A stretch of DNA of 64,000 nt from JADGRF01 sp035274465 (GCA_035274465.1 DATEOF010000385.1:1-64000); one strand, 5' to 3'. Numbered from the stretch's first letter, positions 46,510-56,056 are shown. Made by a program: numbers and translations. Notes: generated by a model not told the origin, from the letters alone.

Positions 46510-47301
46510 TCACCTGCCGCGGATGGCTGCAGACAGCTCTGAGATGACTTGCTGGCGCACTTCGGGACTGATCGCGTGCCCGAGCTCGGGCAATTCCCGC
46601 AAGCTCGCGTCGTAGCCGAGCTCGCGCAGCCGAGCCGTCAGCTCTCGCGTCGGCTCGATCGGCACGATCGTGTCGCGCGCGCCATGCACAGCTCGGATCG
46701 GCAAGCGCGCCGCCCCCGCCGGCGCACGCGTGGGCCACAGCGCGTCCGGCAGCCCGCCGCTGATCGGCAGCGCCAGCGCGAAGCGCTCGGGGTAGCGCGT
46801 GGCCATGGCGAAGCTCAGCATGCCGCCCTGCGAGAAGCCGCAGACTATCGGCAGGCCCCGCGTCGGCCGGCGCGCCTGCAGCTGTTGCAACGCCGCCGAC
46901 AGCTGCTGGGCACGCGGCCCGAGCGTCTTCGCCAGGCTGGCGCTGCGGTGCTCGCCGATCTCGAATGGGAACCACGAGTAACCACGGTGGTACGGCATCG
47001 GCCCACGCGGCATGATCACGCGCGCACGCACGTCTTGCGGCACGAGGTCGAGCCAATCGGCGCGCGGCTCGTCGCCCAGGCCGTGGATCAGCACCACCAT
47101 GGGCAAGCGCTCGTCCGGCCGCGCGCCACTGCGTACCGACTCGAGGTAGTCGAACTCGGCGACTCGCCCCCAGCCTCGCGCGTCGGGCGGCGCAAACTTG
47201 TCGTCGGCCGCGACCTGCTCGCCCCGCAGAGCGAGCGACAGCGCGAGCCCGGCCACGGCGAGCGCAGCGATCAGCAGGGCAACCAGGCGCCAGCGAGACA
47301 T
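46510..47301 (-). CDS. Phospholipase/carboxylesterase-type alpha/beta hydrolase, membrane-anchored or secreted
   Basis: A 263-residue serine hydrolase. An N-terminal hydrophobic segment (LVALLIAALAVAGLALSLAL) anchors or exports it. HGLGD, the nucleophile elbow GFSQGG (Ser158), and a C-terminal ARDTIVP (Asp) and ELGHAIS (His) complete the triad pattern of the phospholipase/carboxylesterase family (PF02230). The substrate is probably an acyl ester, unknown in detail. The ATG at 47301 is chosen because it precedes the hydrophobic segment; upstream codons overlap the methyltransferase gene. Confidence 0.8.
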   Translation of the reverse strand: MSRWRLVALLIAALAVAGLALSLALRGEQVAADDKFAPPDARGWGRVAEFDYLESVRSGARPDERLPMVVLIHGLGDEPRADWLDLVPQDVRARVIMPRGPMPYHRGYSWFPFEIGEHRSASLAKTLGPRAQQLSAALQQLQARRPTRGLPIVCGFSQGGMLSFAMATRYPERFALALPISGGLPDALWPTRAPAGAARLPIRAVHGARDTIVPIEPTRELTARLRELGYDASLRELPELGHAISPEVRQQVISELSAAIRGR

Positions 47302-47317
47302 CGCCGCACGATAGCGC

Positions 47318-48166
47318 TTAGACCTCGGCCAGCGCCACGCGATAGAACCCATAGCCGTGCTTGTTCTCCCAACCCGGGAGATAGCGCGCGCGGTACTCGT
47401 CGGCACCCAGGTCTTCGCGCAGCGTGAGGCCCGCTCGCGCGAGGAACGCACCCAGGTCGGCGGGAGCAATGCCGAAGGTCCACGGCTCGCTCATGCGGCG
47501 CACGTTGCCCACGATGCGCTCGGCGCCCTCGAACCTCACGCTGCCGTCGATCACGCCGCGGTGGACGTAGGTGAATACGATCGACGAACCCCTGGCGCAG
47601 CGCGACACCTCGCCGAGCACCCGCAGCACCGCGGCCTCGTCCAGGTAGTTGGTCACGCCTTCCCACACGAAGAGCGTGGGTCGCGCGCGCTCCCAGCCGT
47701 GCTCGGACAGGCGCACGAAGGTGTCGTCCTTCAAGAAGTCCACCGCCACGTAGTTGCTGCGCGTGGCGCCGAGCAGCGCGCGCTTGCGGCGTTGCGTGGG
47801 CTCGCGATCGACCTCGAACACGCGCGCCTGCGCCAGCTCGGGCATGCGCTGCGCACGGCAATCGTAGCCCGCACCGAGCACCACGACTTGATCCACGCCG
47901 GCGCGCAGCGCACGCAGCACGACTTCGTCGATGTACGCCGTGCGCGCGATGGCCGAGGTGCGAGCACCCGGCGCGCGCGCATCGGCGTAGCGCTCGACCC
48001 AGCGCTGCATGCCGGGCACGCGAGCCACCCACAGCGCCGCGCGCATCTGGCCCGTCAGAAAACGCCGGGCGTACGGGTCGCGGAACAACGGCGCACGCCG
48101 CCGCTCGACCGTCTCGAGCGCGCGGTACATCGCCACGAAGCCCGCCGTCTTGCTGACGTTCGCCAT
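47318..48166 (-). CDS. TIGR00027-type class I SAM-dependent methyltransferase
   Basis: A 282-residue methyltransferase of the leucine-carboxyl-methyltransferase-like group (TIGR00027/PF04072). Family signatures are SKTAGFVAMYRALE near the start, RTAYIDEVVLRAL, the SAM-binding VVVLGAGYDCRAQRM and FEVDREPTQRRKR. Members in actinobacteria and myxobacteria methylate unknown, often secondary-metabolite, acceptors. It is cytosolic. It is 15 bp downstream of the HEAT-like lipoprotein gene in the same run. Confidence 0.85.
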   Translation of the reverse strand: MANVSKTAGFVAMYRALETVERRRAPLFRDPYARRFLTGQMRAALWVARVPGMQRWVERYADARAPGARTSAIARTAYIDEVVLRALRAGVDQVVVLGAGYDCRAQRMPELAQARVFEVDREPTQRRKRALLGATRSNYVAVDFLKDDTFVRLSEHGWERARPTLFVWEGVTNYLDEAAVLRVLGEVSRCARGSSIVFTYVHRGVIDGSVRFEGAERIVGNVRRMSEPWTFGIAPADLGAFLARAGLTLREDLGADEYRARYLPGWENKHGYGFYRVALAEV

Positions 48167-48181
48167 GGCCGCGAGTATACG

Positions 48182-50101
48182 CTACCAGGTCGGCTGAACA
48201 CGCATCCCGCCGGTGCGATTGAGCTCGACGTCGAGCAGCGCGCAGAGGCTCATCTGCCGGAGCCTCAAGTCGTGCAGGTAGTACCGCGCGTCATGAAACG
48301 CGATGTTTTGCCACACGCCGTCCGCGTGCTGCGGCGTGCCGAAGAGTTGAATGGCCAGCGTGGCGCTGATGCGTTCGTCCAGATCCGAGCTGCTGAGGAA
48401 CTTCGACAGCCGCGGACCCGCGCTCGGTCGATCGAGCGCCAGCTCCAAAATCAACGCGCCCGCCGGGAGATCGGACTGCTCGAGCAGCGCGAGCAAACGT
48501 TGCTTGTCAGCCTTCTCGTGTATCGAGAGGCCCCAGGCGATGGTTCGGTCGAGCTCGGGATACTCGACCAGCCACTTCTCGAGCCAGCTCTGCGCCTTCT
48601 CGCCCGGGATCCGGGCCGCGGCGCGCACCAACATCGCGTGCGCCTTCTCGTAGTCGGAATCGTCCAACCACGCCTCGATCTGCGGCAAGTCGCTCGGCTG
48701 CGCCACGCGCACAAACCGCGCCAGCCAGGGCTCGAGCGGCTGCTGCGAGGCGTGGAGCGCACGCAGCACGCGCGCGCGGTCCAGCTGCGCGAGCTCGCCG
48801 ACCATCTCCGCGATTGCTTCGAGTTCGTCGGGTTTGTCGCGCAGCTGGTACGTGACGTCGAGCACGGCGCGCAGGGTCGCGTCCGACAGCGCCCGCTCCT
48901 TCGACAGGTTGCGCAGCTCGACCATGGCCAGGTAGCGCGCGGTCCATGTGGCATCCTTGCCGCGCAACACGTCGGCCATCAGCGGCTCGACTTCGAAGCT
49001 GCGCGCAGCCTCGGGCAACCAATCGATCAGCGTCACGGCGTGTTCGACCACGTCCGGGTCGGATGAACGCGCCGCAGCCAGAAGATCAGCTGCGCGCTCC
49101 TTGTCGCCGAGCGCCGCCAGCGCGAACGCGAACGACAGGCGCGTGAGCTTGAGCTGCTCCTTCTCCCAGCCGGCTTGCAGCTCGGGCACATACGCGGGAT
49201 CTCCGACCATCCCCAGGATGACTGCAGCGTGTGCGCGCGACGCGAAGCGGTTCATGCGCAGCGCTGCGCTGACGTCCTCCGGCGACTGCTTGTAGAGAAA
49301 TAAGCCCGCCCGCACGATGCTGCCCGAGAACACGTACGCCGCACTCTGCAGCGATGCTCGGCGAAACGAAAGCAGCGGAACCTCCGCCAGGTAGTTCGCC
49401 GCGGAGTCGGCCAGGTCGTTCTCGTCGTTCTTGCTTCGGTGCATCTTCACGCTGGCCCGCAGGTACTCGCGCAGCGCGTCCGCCAGCTGCGAATGCACCA
49501 CCCGCTCGGGCGGAGGCGCCGCAAGCACTTGCGCGCGCTCGTACAGAGCCTGCTCGACACCCGCCGCATCGCCCGCGTGGCCGGTCACCAGGCGCTGCGT
49601 GTCCCGATCGACGTCCTGCTTCCAGATCGGCGCACCGACCTTGCTCGAGATACGCCCGAGCGCGTCGTCGAACGTCGACGCGTACAGCGCCCGGAGCTCG
49701 TTGTTCAAGAAGTCGTCGTACTCCTTGCGCTCGATTCGGCCGTGGCTCCCCTCGGTGGCCATCTGCCAACCTTGCGTGTTGCCGTACACCCGCGTGGCCC
49801 AGGCCTGCTCGCGGCGCCGGTACGACGCCAGTGCGAGCAGCACGGCGGCATCCCAGGGGTGATCGAGCTGCAGCTCGTGCACGGCGAGCACGGCGATCTG
49901 CTCGGGCGGTGTATCGTGCAGCGGTCGATACACGCCCGACTTCAGCTCGCCGACGAGGACCGACTCGTACGCGTCCAGCGTGGCTTCCGCGTCGACCTTG
50001 GGCGACTTGATGTGCTTCGCCCAACGAGCCACCGGCCGCGGCGCGCTCGAACACGCCGCGACCGCGAGCACCAATCCCGCCCAGAGCCCCACCCTGCACA
50101 C
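48182..50101 (-). CDS. HEAT-like repeat lipoprotein
   Basis: A ~639-residue lipoprotein; the signal reads GLWAGLVLAVAAC. The long mature part is helical, with HEAT/armadillo-like repeats from about residue 270 (AAVILGMVGDPAYVPELQAGW, then FALAALGDKERAADLLAAARSSDP and later units). Such solenoids usually act as protein-interaction scaffolds, here in the envelope. No named family is recognised. The start is a GTG at 50101, placed just before the signal sequence; no strong ribosome-binding site is visible, so it may lie slightly elsewhere. It is 32 bp downstream of the repeat protein ending at 50134. Confidence 0.65.
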   Translation of the reverse strand: MCRVGLWAGLVLAVAACSSAPRPVARWAKHIKSPKVDAEATLDAYESVLVGELKSGVYRPLHDTPPEQIAVLAVHELQLDHPWDAAVLLALASYRRREQAWATRVYGNTQGWQMATEGSHGRIERKEYDDFLNNELRALYASTFDDALGRISSKVGAPIWKQDVDRDTQRLVTGHAGDAAGVEQALYERAQVLAAPPPERVVHSQLADALREYLRASVKMHRSKNDENDLADSAANYLAEVPLLSFRRASLQSAAYVFSGSIVRAGLFLYKQSPEDVSAALRMNRFASRAHAAVILGMVGDPAYVPELQAGWEKEQLKLTRLSFAFALAALGDKERAADLLAAARSSDPDVVEHAVTLIDWLPEAARSFEVEPLMADVLRGKDATWTARYLAMVELRNLSKERALSDATLRAVLDVTYQLRDKPDELEAIAEMVGELAQLDRARVLRALHASQQPLEPWLARFVRVAQPSDLPQIEAWLDDSDYEKAHAMLVRAAARIPGEKAQSWLEKWLVEYPELDRTIAWGLSIHEKADKQRLLALLEQSDLPAGALILELALDRPSAGPRLSKFLSSSDLDERISATLAIQLFGTPQHADGVWQNIAFHDARYYLHDLRLRQMSLCALLDVELNRTGGMRVQPTW

Positions 50102-50133
50102 ACCGGCATCTTCGAGCCGGCGTGCGCCCGCGG

Positions 50134-51096
50134 TCAAGCACGTCCGTAGGCGCGCAGTGTCTTGAGCCGCTCGAGCGTGAGTACCCCGCGCCACTCGAGG
50201 CCGGCGAGCGGTGTCCAAACCAGCCACGGCACTTGCCAGCCGCCGTCAGCGGCGCGGGCCTCGAGCATCGCGTCCAGGTGCCGCTCGAGCACCTTGGGCT
50301 CGAACCAGCGCTGCGCCAGACCGCCCGGCTCGGCGGCGTAATCGAGCGGCAAGGCGGCCTCGGCCGCGGGATCGGGCTCGATCGCGATCAACCCCGCGCC
50401 CGCCAGCGCTCGGCCGAGCTCGGCGGCCAGACGCTCGGCCCGCGCGCGATCCGGCGCGTGGTCCAGGAACACCAGCGTCGCGCGCGCTTCGTACGCGACC
50501 TGCAAGCGTTGCAGGCGCTCGCGGCTGTCAGCGGCGCGGCGCAGCAAGCCTTCGGCCGCGGACCAGCAAAACGCCGTGGCCGGCTGCAGCCAGCGGTGCT
50601 CGACCCGCCACTTGTACAAAAGCCCCAGGATCGACGCCGTGGGCAGCAGGCAGCCCGGAGCGCCGGGCGCCGGCTCCCACCACGGCGCGCGCGGATATTC
50701 GACCGTCTCGGGCAGGGTGTTCGGCAGACCGCCGTCAGCTGCAGTCACATGCGAAAGGAACCCGAGCGCAGCCTGGACCACCGCCGGCTCGGGCTGCTGC
50801 AGCTCGTCCAGCACGCGCAGCGCAAAATCCACACCGAGCGGCTGACTGATCGGGCCGCGAAAGTCGGGCTCGATGGCCTGGCCGAACCCGCCGTCCGAGT
50901 TCTGATATCCTCGCAGGGCCCAAAGGACCGGCTCGCGCGCGCCGTCGCGGAATAACCGGGTAAAGCGTGCGCGTTCGAGCAGACGCGCGGACAACCAGAG
51001 AAATCGTTCAACTTCGAGGAATTGTGCTTGGCTGAGCTTGTTCATACGTTGCAGGTTGCAGCGTCCGTGCGCCGCGGTCTTGTTGGGATCGGACAT
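50134..51096 (-). CDS. Terpenoid-cyclase/prenyltransferase-fold repeat protein
   Basis: A 320-residue protein with alpha/alpha-toroid repeats of the squalene-cyclase/prenyltransferase kind: LRGYQNSDGGFGQAIEPD, LSHVTAADGGLPNTLPE and ARAADGGWQVPW. The DxDD-type acid of true cyclases is not evident, so catalytic activity is uncertain and a peptide- or lipid-binding role is possible. It is soluble, with no signal peptide. It starts the minus-strand run that continues to 45655 and is divergent from the PRMT gene at 51170 (73-bp gap). Confidence 0.7.
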   Translation of the reverse strand: MSDPNKTAAHGRCNLQRMNKLSQAQFLEVERFLWLSARLLERARFTRLFRDGAREPVLWALRGYQNSDGGFGQAIEPDFRGPISQPLGVDFALRVLDELQQPEPAVVQAALGFLSHVTAADGGLPNTLPETVEYPRAPWWEPAPGAPGCLLPTASILGLLYKWRVEHRWLQPATAFCWSAAEGLLRRAADSRERLQRLQVAYEARATLVFLDHAPDRARAERLAAELGRALAGAGLIAIEPDPAAEAALPLDYAAEPGGLAQRWFEPKVLERHLDAMLEARAADGGWQVPWLVWTPLAGLEWRGVLTLERLKTLRAYGRA

Positions 51097-51169
51097 CGGC
51101 GCTCAAGTCTGTGAAAAAACGGCTGAAACAGCCGCAAACAAGTGTTATGTCGTCCCGGGTTCGAACGCC

Positions 51170-52081
51170 ATGAGTTACGCCACCATCGGTTCTCATCTCG
51201 AAATGTTGCGGGATCGCATCCGCACCGAAGGCTACCGCAATGCCATCCACGAGGTCGTCAAGCCCGGCGACCGCGTGCTCGACTTCGGGTGCGGCACGGG
51301 CGTGCTCTCGATCTTCGCCGAGCGCGCCGGCGCCAGCAAAGTCTACGCGCTGGATCGCACCAGCATGCTCCGCGCGGCCGAGGACATCTTCGCCAAGAAC
51401 GGCTGCAAGAACATCCAGACCATCTACGGCGAAGGCGAGACGGTCGTGCTGCCCGAGCCAGTCGACGTGATCGTCTCCGAGTGGATGGGCCACTTCCTGT
51501 TCGCGGAGCGCATGCTCGAGCCGCTGATCACGTTGCGCGACAAGTTCTTGCGGCCGGGCGGGCGGATCGTTCCGCAGGAGTGCTCGCTGCACCTGGCCCT
51601 GGTCGTGAACAAGGGCTTGTTCGAGGAACTCTCCTTCCTGCGCACGCGCCCGTACGACATCGACTTCTCTCCGGTGGCCGACTGGCCCTTCACCGAAGTC
51701 GGCGTGCGTCGCGTCGAAGCAGCAGACTTGCATCCCGACACGATCCGCCTGGGCGGGTTCGACCTGACCACCGTGCGCGAGACCCCGCGCTTCCTGAACG
51801 GGCGCTTCGCGATCGCACAGGACATGCTGTTGTACGGCATGTGCGGCTGGTTCGAGGCGCAGCTCTCGCCCAAGATCACGCTGAGCACGAGCCCCTTCGC
51901 GCCGACCACGCACTGGGTCCAGTTTCACTTCCCGTTCGACCGGCCGCTCGAAGTCGTGGCGGGTCAACCGCTCGAGGTAGAAGTCGAGATCGTGCCGCAA
52001 CGCGGACAGAACGGTTACATCTGGCAAGCCAGCACGCCGAACGCCACGCGGCAGGGCGAGAGCCTCGAGCAAGAACAATAG
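51170..52081 (+). CDS. Protein arginine methyltransferase (PRMT) homologue
   Basis: A 303-residue protein with the complete type I PRMT motif set. The N-terminal SYATIGSHLEMLRDRIRTEG aligns with the PRMT Y/RT region. Motif I is LDFGCGTG (37-44), the acidic post-I residue is Asp62, the double-E loop is SEWMGHFLFAERM (Glu104 and Glu113), and a THW-loop TTHWVQ lies near residue 246. Eukaryotic PRMT1-like enzymes methylate Arg of RNA-binding proteins and histones with SAM. Bacterial copies are uncommon and their substrates unknown. The dimerisation-arm length looks reduced. It is cytosolic. It is divergent from the cyclase-fold protein and 24 bp before the D15-like gene, with which it may be co-transcribed. 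Confidence 0.85.
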   Translation: MSYATIGSHLEMLRDRIRTEGYRNAIHEVVKPGDRVLDFGCGTGVLSIFAERAGASKVYALDRTSMLRAAEDIFAKNGCKNIQTIYGEGETVVLPEPVDVIVSEWMGHFLFAERMLEPLITLRDKFLRPGGRIVPQECSLHLALVVNKGLFEELSFLRTRPYDIDFSPVADWPFTEVGVRRVEAADLHPDTIRLGGFDLTTVRETPRFLNGRFAIAQDMLLYGMCGWFEAQLSPKITLSTSPFAPTTHWVQFHFPFDRPLEVVAGQPLEVEVEIVPQRGQNGYIWQASTPNATRQGESLEQEQ

Positions 52082-52105
52082 GCCGTGGACTGGCTCTGAG
52101 CTTTC

Positions 52106-53329
52106 GTGCCAGCCTGCGACCTCGTGAGGGGTAGCGCCAGAACCTCGCGCACGGTGGCACTGCTGGCAGTCTTGCTGTGCGGCTGGCCGCGCGCCACGCT
52201 CGCGCAAGACACCGCGAGCGTCGAGCACGCAGCGAGCGGGCAAGCCAAGCTCGGGCACTTCGACGACGCGAAGGCGAGCGGCGGCAAGGACAAGCGCAAG
52301 GACGACGGGCGCGGGCTCGTGCTCTTGCCGGTCATCGTGTCGGACCCACTGCTCGGCATCGGCCTGGGCGCCGCGGGCATGTATTCGTTCCAGTTGGGTG
52401 ACGACCCCGAGGCGCGCGGTTCGTACGTCAGCGCGTCCGCGCTGGTCACCACCAACAAACAGATCAAGTTCGCGCTCACGCACGACATCGATGTGACGGA
52501 AGACCACTTCGTCTTCCGCGGACGCATCTGGATCAAACTGTTCAAAGAAGACTACTGGGGCATCGGCAACGACACACCCGACAGCGATCAGCGCGCGATG
52601 GCGTACGACAGCATCGACTATCTCGGGCGCTTCAACGTGGCCACGAAGTTCGAGAACTGGTTCGTGGGCCCGCTGATCCGCGTCAATTTCACCTGGGGCA
52701 GCAGCCTCGAGCAACCCTACCCGCCTCCCGAGCTGGCGGGCGACGAGCTCCAGAAGTTCATCATGCTCGGCGTGGGGCTGAGCGTCGTGTACGACAGTCG
52801 CGATAGCCTCACGAACCCGTACCACGGCGCCTACCTGGCGCTGGAGCTGATCAACATGCCGAGCGGGTTCCCCAAGTGGTCCGATCCGACCGTGGGCGTG
52901 ATCATCGGCACCATCGATGCGCGCGCGTATTTCAAGCCCAACCCGCGCTGGGATCAAATCCTGGCCGTGCGCGTGTACGGCGATCTGACCTGGGGCCGCG
53001 TGCCGTTCTCGATGCTGCCCTCACCCGGCCGCGAGGAGAAGCTGCGCGGCCACCTCGACGGCCGCCTGCGCGACTACGATCTGATGGGGATCGACGTCGA
53101 GTACCGCGTGCGCTGGTGGGGGCCGCTGGGCAGCACGGTCTTCGCGGGCATGGGCATGATGTTCGGCAATCCGGGCGATCGGATCACCTGGGACACGATG
53201 CCCAAGTCGGTGGGCTTCGGCCTGCGCTACATGGTGCAGAAGGCCGATCGAGTGAACTTGAGGCTCGACGTCGGCTTCGACTTCGAAGGGACCACGGCCG
53301 TGATCTTCGAGTGCGGAGAGGCATTCTGA
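52106..53329 (+). CDS. Outer-membrane D15/Omp85-like beta-barrel protein
   Basis: A 407-residue exported protein (signal with AxA near residue 33) made mainly of a beta-barrel like the C-terminal D15/BamA domain. GVGLSVVYDSRDSLTNPYHGAYLAL is the typical D15 opening, and the C-terminus ends in alternating strands. No POTRA domains precede the barrel, so it is not BamA itself; it could be a TamA-like or patatin-associated barrel-only homologue. It overlaps the next start by one base (TGATG), so the two are coupled. The GTG at 52106 is the earliest plausible start. Confidence 0.75.
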   Translation: MPACDLVRGSARTSRTVALLAVLLCGWPRATLAQDTASVEHAASGQAKLGHFDDAKASGGKDKRKDDGRGLVLLPVIVSDPLLGIGLGAAGMYSFQLGDDPEARGSYVSASALVTTNKQIKFALTHDIDVTEDHFVFRGRIWIKLFKEDYWGIGNDTPDSDQRAMAYDSIDYLGRFNVATKFENWFVGPLIRVNFTWGSSLEQPYPPPELAGDELQKFIMLGVGLSVVYDSRDSLTNPYHGAYLALELINMPSGFPKWSDPTVGVIIGTIDARAYFKPNPRWDQILAVRVYGDLTWGRVPFSMLPSPGREEKLRGHLDGRLRDYDLMGIDVEYRVRWWGPLGSTVFAGMGMMFGNPGDRITWDTMPKSVGFGLRYMVQKADRVNLRLDVGFDFEGTTAVIFECGEAF

Positions 53330-53919
53330 TGGCGAAGCGCCTGCCATGCCTGCTCGTGCTCGCGTGCCTCGTGCTGCCCGGTCGCGCGCTCGCCGAGCCG
53401 AGCCCGGACGAACAGCACTCCGGAGTCTACCTGCGCATGTCCGTCGGAGTGACCAGCATGCAAGCGCGCTACGACGCTGGCACGGACTCGGAGCTCGGCG
53501 GCTCGCTCTCGTTCGCGCTCGGCTATTTCATCCTGCCGAACCTCGCACTCTCGCTCGATGTGTTCGGCGCAAACGCCTACAAATTCGGCGTTCCCGACAG
53601 ACCAGAGGAAACCAGCATCGAGTTCGATGCCCGCTCGCTGGCCCTGGGTGCCTCGTTGACCTACTACCTTCCGTACGACTTCTACCTGTCCGTCGCACCA
53701 GGCATCGGTTGGCTGCTGGTGGGCATCGCGGGCGAGGAGTCGCGCTTCAGCAACGCCGGCTTCGCACTCGACACGATCGCCGGCAAGGAGTGGTGGATCG
53801 GCGGCAGCTGGGCGCTCGGCGCGGGCCTGCAGTTCATCTACCTGCTCGCAGACGTGCCGAGCGCCCGCGTCGACTACTCGTGGTCGCTCGGCGTGCTGTT
53901 CACGGTCACGCGAAACTAA
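53329..53919 (+). CDS. Small outer-membrane beta-barrel protein
   Basis: A 196-residue protein with a signal peptide (LLVLACLVLPGRALAEP) and alternating beta strands (VYLRMSVGVTSM; LSFALGYFILPNLALSLDVFG; SLALGASLTYYLPYDFYLSVAPGIGWLL) ending VLFTVTRN. Its length and pattern fit an OmpW/OmpX-type 8-stranded barrel. The function is unknown. It is translationally coupled to the D15-like gene and overlaps the convergent gene at 53916 by 4 bp. Confidence 0.75.
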   Translation: MAKRLPCLLVLACLVLPGRALAEPSPDEQHSGVYLRMSVGVTSMQARYDAGTDSELGGSLSFALGYFILPNLALSLDVFGANAYKFGVPDRPEETSIEFDARSLALGASLTYYLPYDFYLSVAPGIGWLLVGIAGEESRFSNAGFALDTIAGKEWWIGGSWALGAGLQFIYLLADVPSARVDYSWSLGVLFTVTRN

Positions 53920-54659
53920 AACGCGATCGCGACTACCAGCTCCGGGTACCAGTCGTCGCACTCCCACACGTCCTCGTTGCAGTCGAGCAGGTGCTCGTAC
54001 GCGACGCCGACGCCGAAGTACCAGCGGGCCCGATCCGGCGCGATGTACGCACCCACGCGTGCACCCAGGCTGTCGCGATCGTCGAAGCCTTCGGTGACGA
54101 TGTAGTGCCGATAGAACACGCCGACGTACGGCTTCACGGTCTTGATGAAGTCGAACACGTACGTGACGAAGGGCGAGAGGGTGAGCATGAACGGCGAGTC
54201 GAACAGGTAGAACGTCGCGCCCGCGCCGACCTCCAGACCTTTGATCAGGAAGTAGCCGTACTCGGCGCCGAGGATCAGGTAGGTCCGGTCGCCACCCCAC
54301 GAGCTGCCGACCAGCAGCGACAGCGAGCTGCGTCCGCGCCCAAAGGGACTCGTGTCCTCTTCCGGCGCCCCGAGGCTGGCGCTCGCGGCCGAAAGGTCCG
54401 GCGCTGACTCCGCCGAACCGGTATACGTCGTCTCATCGGCCCCCGGGAACGTCGGAGCAGCGGGCGGCGGCTGCGCCGGTGCCGGCTCCGCTGCAGGTGG
54501 TGCAGCCGTCGGCTGCTCGGGCGGCACCGACGACGGCGCGGCGGGCGCGGTGGCAGGTTGATCGGTCGGGGGCGGCGGCACGAGTTGGGCCGCCACGAAA
54601 GCAGGGGTGGACCATAGCGCCAGCCCCACCACGGGCACTATCCAAAGGCTATTTTTCAT
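53916..54659 (-). CDS. Outer-membrane beta-barrel protein with a Pro/Ala-rich linker
   Basis: A 247-residue exported protein with a signal peptide (AFVAAQ) and a Pro/Ala/Gln/Thr-rich linker to about residue 105. A predicted beta-barrel of roughly 8 strands follows (SLSLLVGSSWGGDRTYLILGAEYGYFL; FYLFDSPFMLTLSPFVTYVF; ARWYFGVGVAYEHLL), with a Cys-containing loop (DCNEDVWECDDW) near the C-terminus. The function is unknown. It is divergent from the RND operon (213-bp gap), and its stop overlaps the convergent barrel gene. Confidence 0.7.
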   Translation of the reverse strand: MKNSLWIVPVVGLALWSTPAFVAAQLVPPPPTDQPATAPAAPSSVPPEQPTAAPPAAEPAPAQPPPAAPTFPGADETTYTGSAESAPDLSAASASLGAPEEDTSPFGRGRSSLSLLVGSSWGGDRTYLILGAEYGYFLIKGLEVGAGATFYLFDSPFMLTLSPFVTYVFDFIKTVKPYVGVFYRHYIVTEGFDDRDSLGARVGAYIAPDRARWYFGVGVAYEHLLDCNEDVWECDDWYPELVVAIAF

Positions 54660-54872
54660 ACTTCCTCGTTGAACCGCAGGAGTCTTGGACTCTCGGACGC
54701 GGCGACCCTACCATGGCTCCGGTCGTGGGGGGAAATTGCCCCATCGCGGCGTGTGGCGAACCCGTGGACTGAGGGGTATGCGTCCTGCCGCGTGCATTTC
54801 TCCGTTTCGATTCGCGGGACGGTTACTTGCCGGTTTCCGGTGCAAAAATGTCGCGCTATACACAGGTCCCCC

Positions 54873-56054
54873 ATGAGCAGACTTCAGACCTCACTGCCCC
54901 TACTCACGCTTGCGCTGTCGATCACCACCGGCTGCCAGCAAGCGGCGGTGGCCGCGAAACCCAAGCCGGCGAAGGTCATTGTTCAGAAGGTCGAGGTCAG
55001 TGACGTCCCGATCTTTGCGGAGTTCGTGGGAACCATCGACGGCTTCGAAAACGCCGAGATCCGGGCGCGCACGCCGGGTTACATCGAAGCCATCCACTAC
55101 AAGGAAGGCACGGCGGTGAAGAAGGGCGATCTGCTCTTCACACTCGATCCGATCCTCGCCCAAGCCTCGCTGACATCGGCGACAGGTTCGCTCGAAGACG
55201 CGCGCGCCGCGGTCTCCAAGGCGGATGCCGATGTCGCGCGTCTCAAGCCGCTGCTGGCGGCGAAGGCCGTCTCGCAACAGGAGTACGACGACGCGCTCTC
55301 CGCACAGCAGGCTGCCAAGGCTCGCGTGCTGGCGAACCAAGGTTCGTTGCAAACCGCGAGCGCCAACCTCAGCTACACCAAGGTTCGCTCGCCGATCAAC
55401 GGCATCGCCGGCCTGGCGAAGGTACGCGTCGGCAACCTGGTGGGTCAGTCGGAGCCCACGCTGCTCACGACCGTCTCCACGCTCGACCCCGTGCGCGTGC
55501 GCTTCGCGATCTCCGAGAACCAGTACCTGCAGCTCGCAACCACGCTGGCTGCGCTGCAGCGCGAGATCGCGAGCAACCCCAACCGTGAGGGGCATCTCGA
55601 GCTGATCCTGGCCGACGGCAGCATCTATCCGAAGAAGGGTAAGATCGCGGTGATCGAGCGCCAGATCGACATCGCCACCGGCACGCTGACCTTCGAAGCC
55701 CTCTTCCCCAACCCGGACTCGGTGCTGCGCCCGGGTCAGTTCGCCAAGGTGCGCGGTCAGAGCGAGACCAAACACGGCGTCGTGTTGGTGCCCCAGCGCG
55801 CGGTGCGCGAGCTGCAAGGCTCGCAGATGATCGGCGTGATCGGCGAGGGCAACAAGCTCGAGGTCAAGACCATCACCGCCACCTCGCGCGTGGGCAGCAA
55901 CTGGGTGGTCGAGAAGGGCCTCAAGGCCGGCGATCGCGTCGTGGTCGAAGGCCTGTTCAAGGCCAAGCCGGGAGACGTGGTCGAGGTCGAGGAGCGCGCC
56001 GCAGTCGTCGCGAGCGCCGCACCGCCGGAACTCAACAAGAACGAGGCGCGCTGA
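54873..56054 (+). CDS. RND efflux periplasmic adaptor (MexA/AcrA type) lipoprotein
   Basis: A 393-residue membrane-fusion protein with a lipobox-like TTGC. The order is VEVSDVPIFAEFVGTIDGFENAEIRARTPGYI (barrel-sandwich first half), a coiled-coil hairpin of about 90 residues (SLEDARAAVSKADADVARLKPLL ...), then RSPINGIAGLAKVRVGNLVG and membrane-proximal beta barrels. This protein links the inner-membrane pump to the outer-membrane channel. The ATG at 54873 starts directly at the signal peptide. It is the first gene of the efflux operon, 2 bp before the pump gene. Confidence 0.9.
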   Translation: MSRLQTSLPLLTLALSITTGCQQAAVAAKPKPAKVIVQKVEVSDVPIFAEFVGTIDGFENAEIRARTPGYIEAIHYKEGTAVKKGDLLFTLDPILAQASLTSATGSLEDARAAVSKADADVARLKPLLAAKAVSQQEYDDALSAQQAAKARVLANQGSLQTASANLSYTKVRSPINGIAGLAKVRVGNLVGQSEPTLLTTVSTLDPVRVRFAISENQYLQLATTLAALQREIASNPNREGHLELILADGSIYPKKGKIAVIERQIDIATGTLTFEALFPNPDSVLRPGQFAKVRGQSETKHGVVLVPQRAVRELQGSQMIGVIGEGNKLEVKTITATSRVGSNWVVEKGLKAGDRVVVEGLFKAKPGDVVEVEERAAVVASAAPPELNKNEAR

Positions 56055-56056
56055 CC

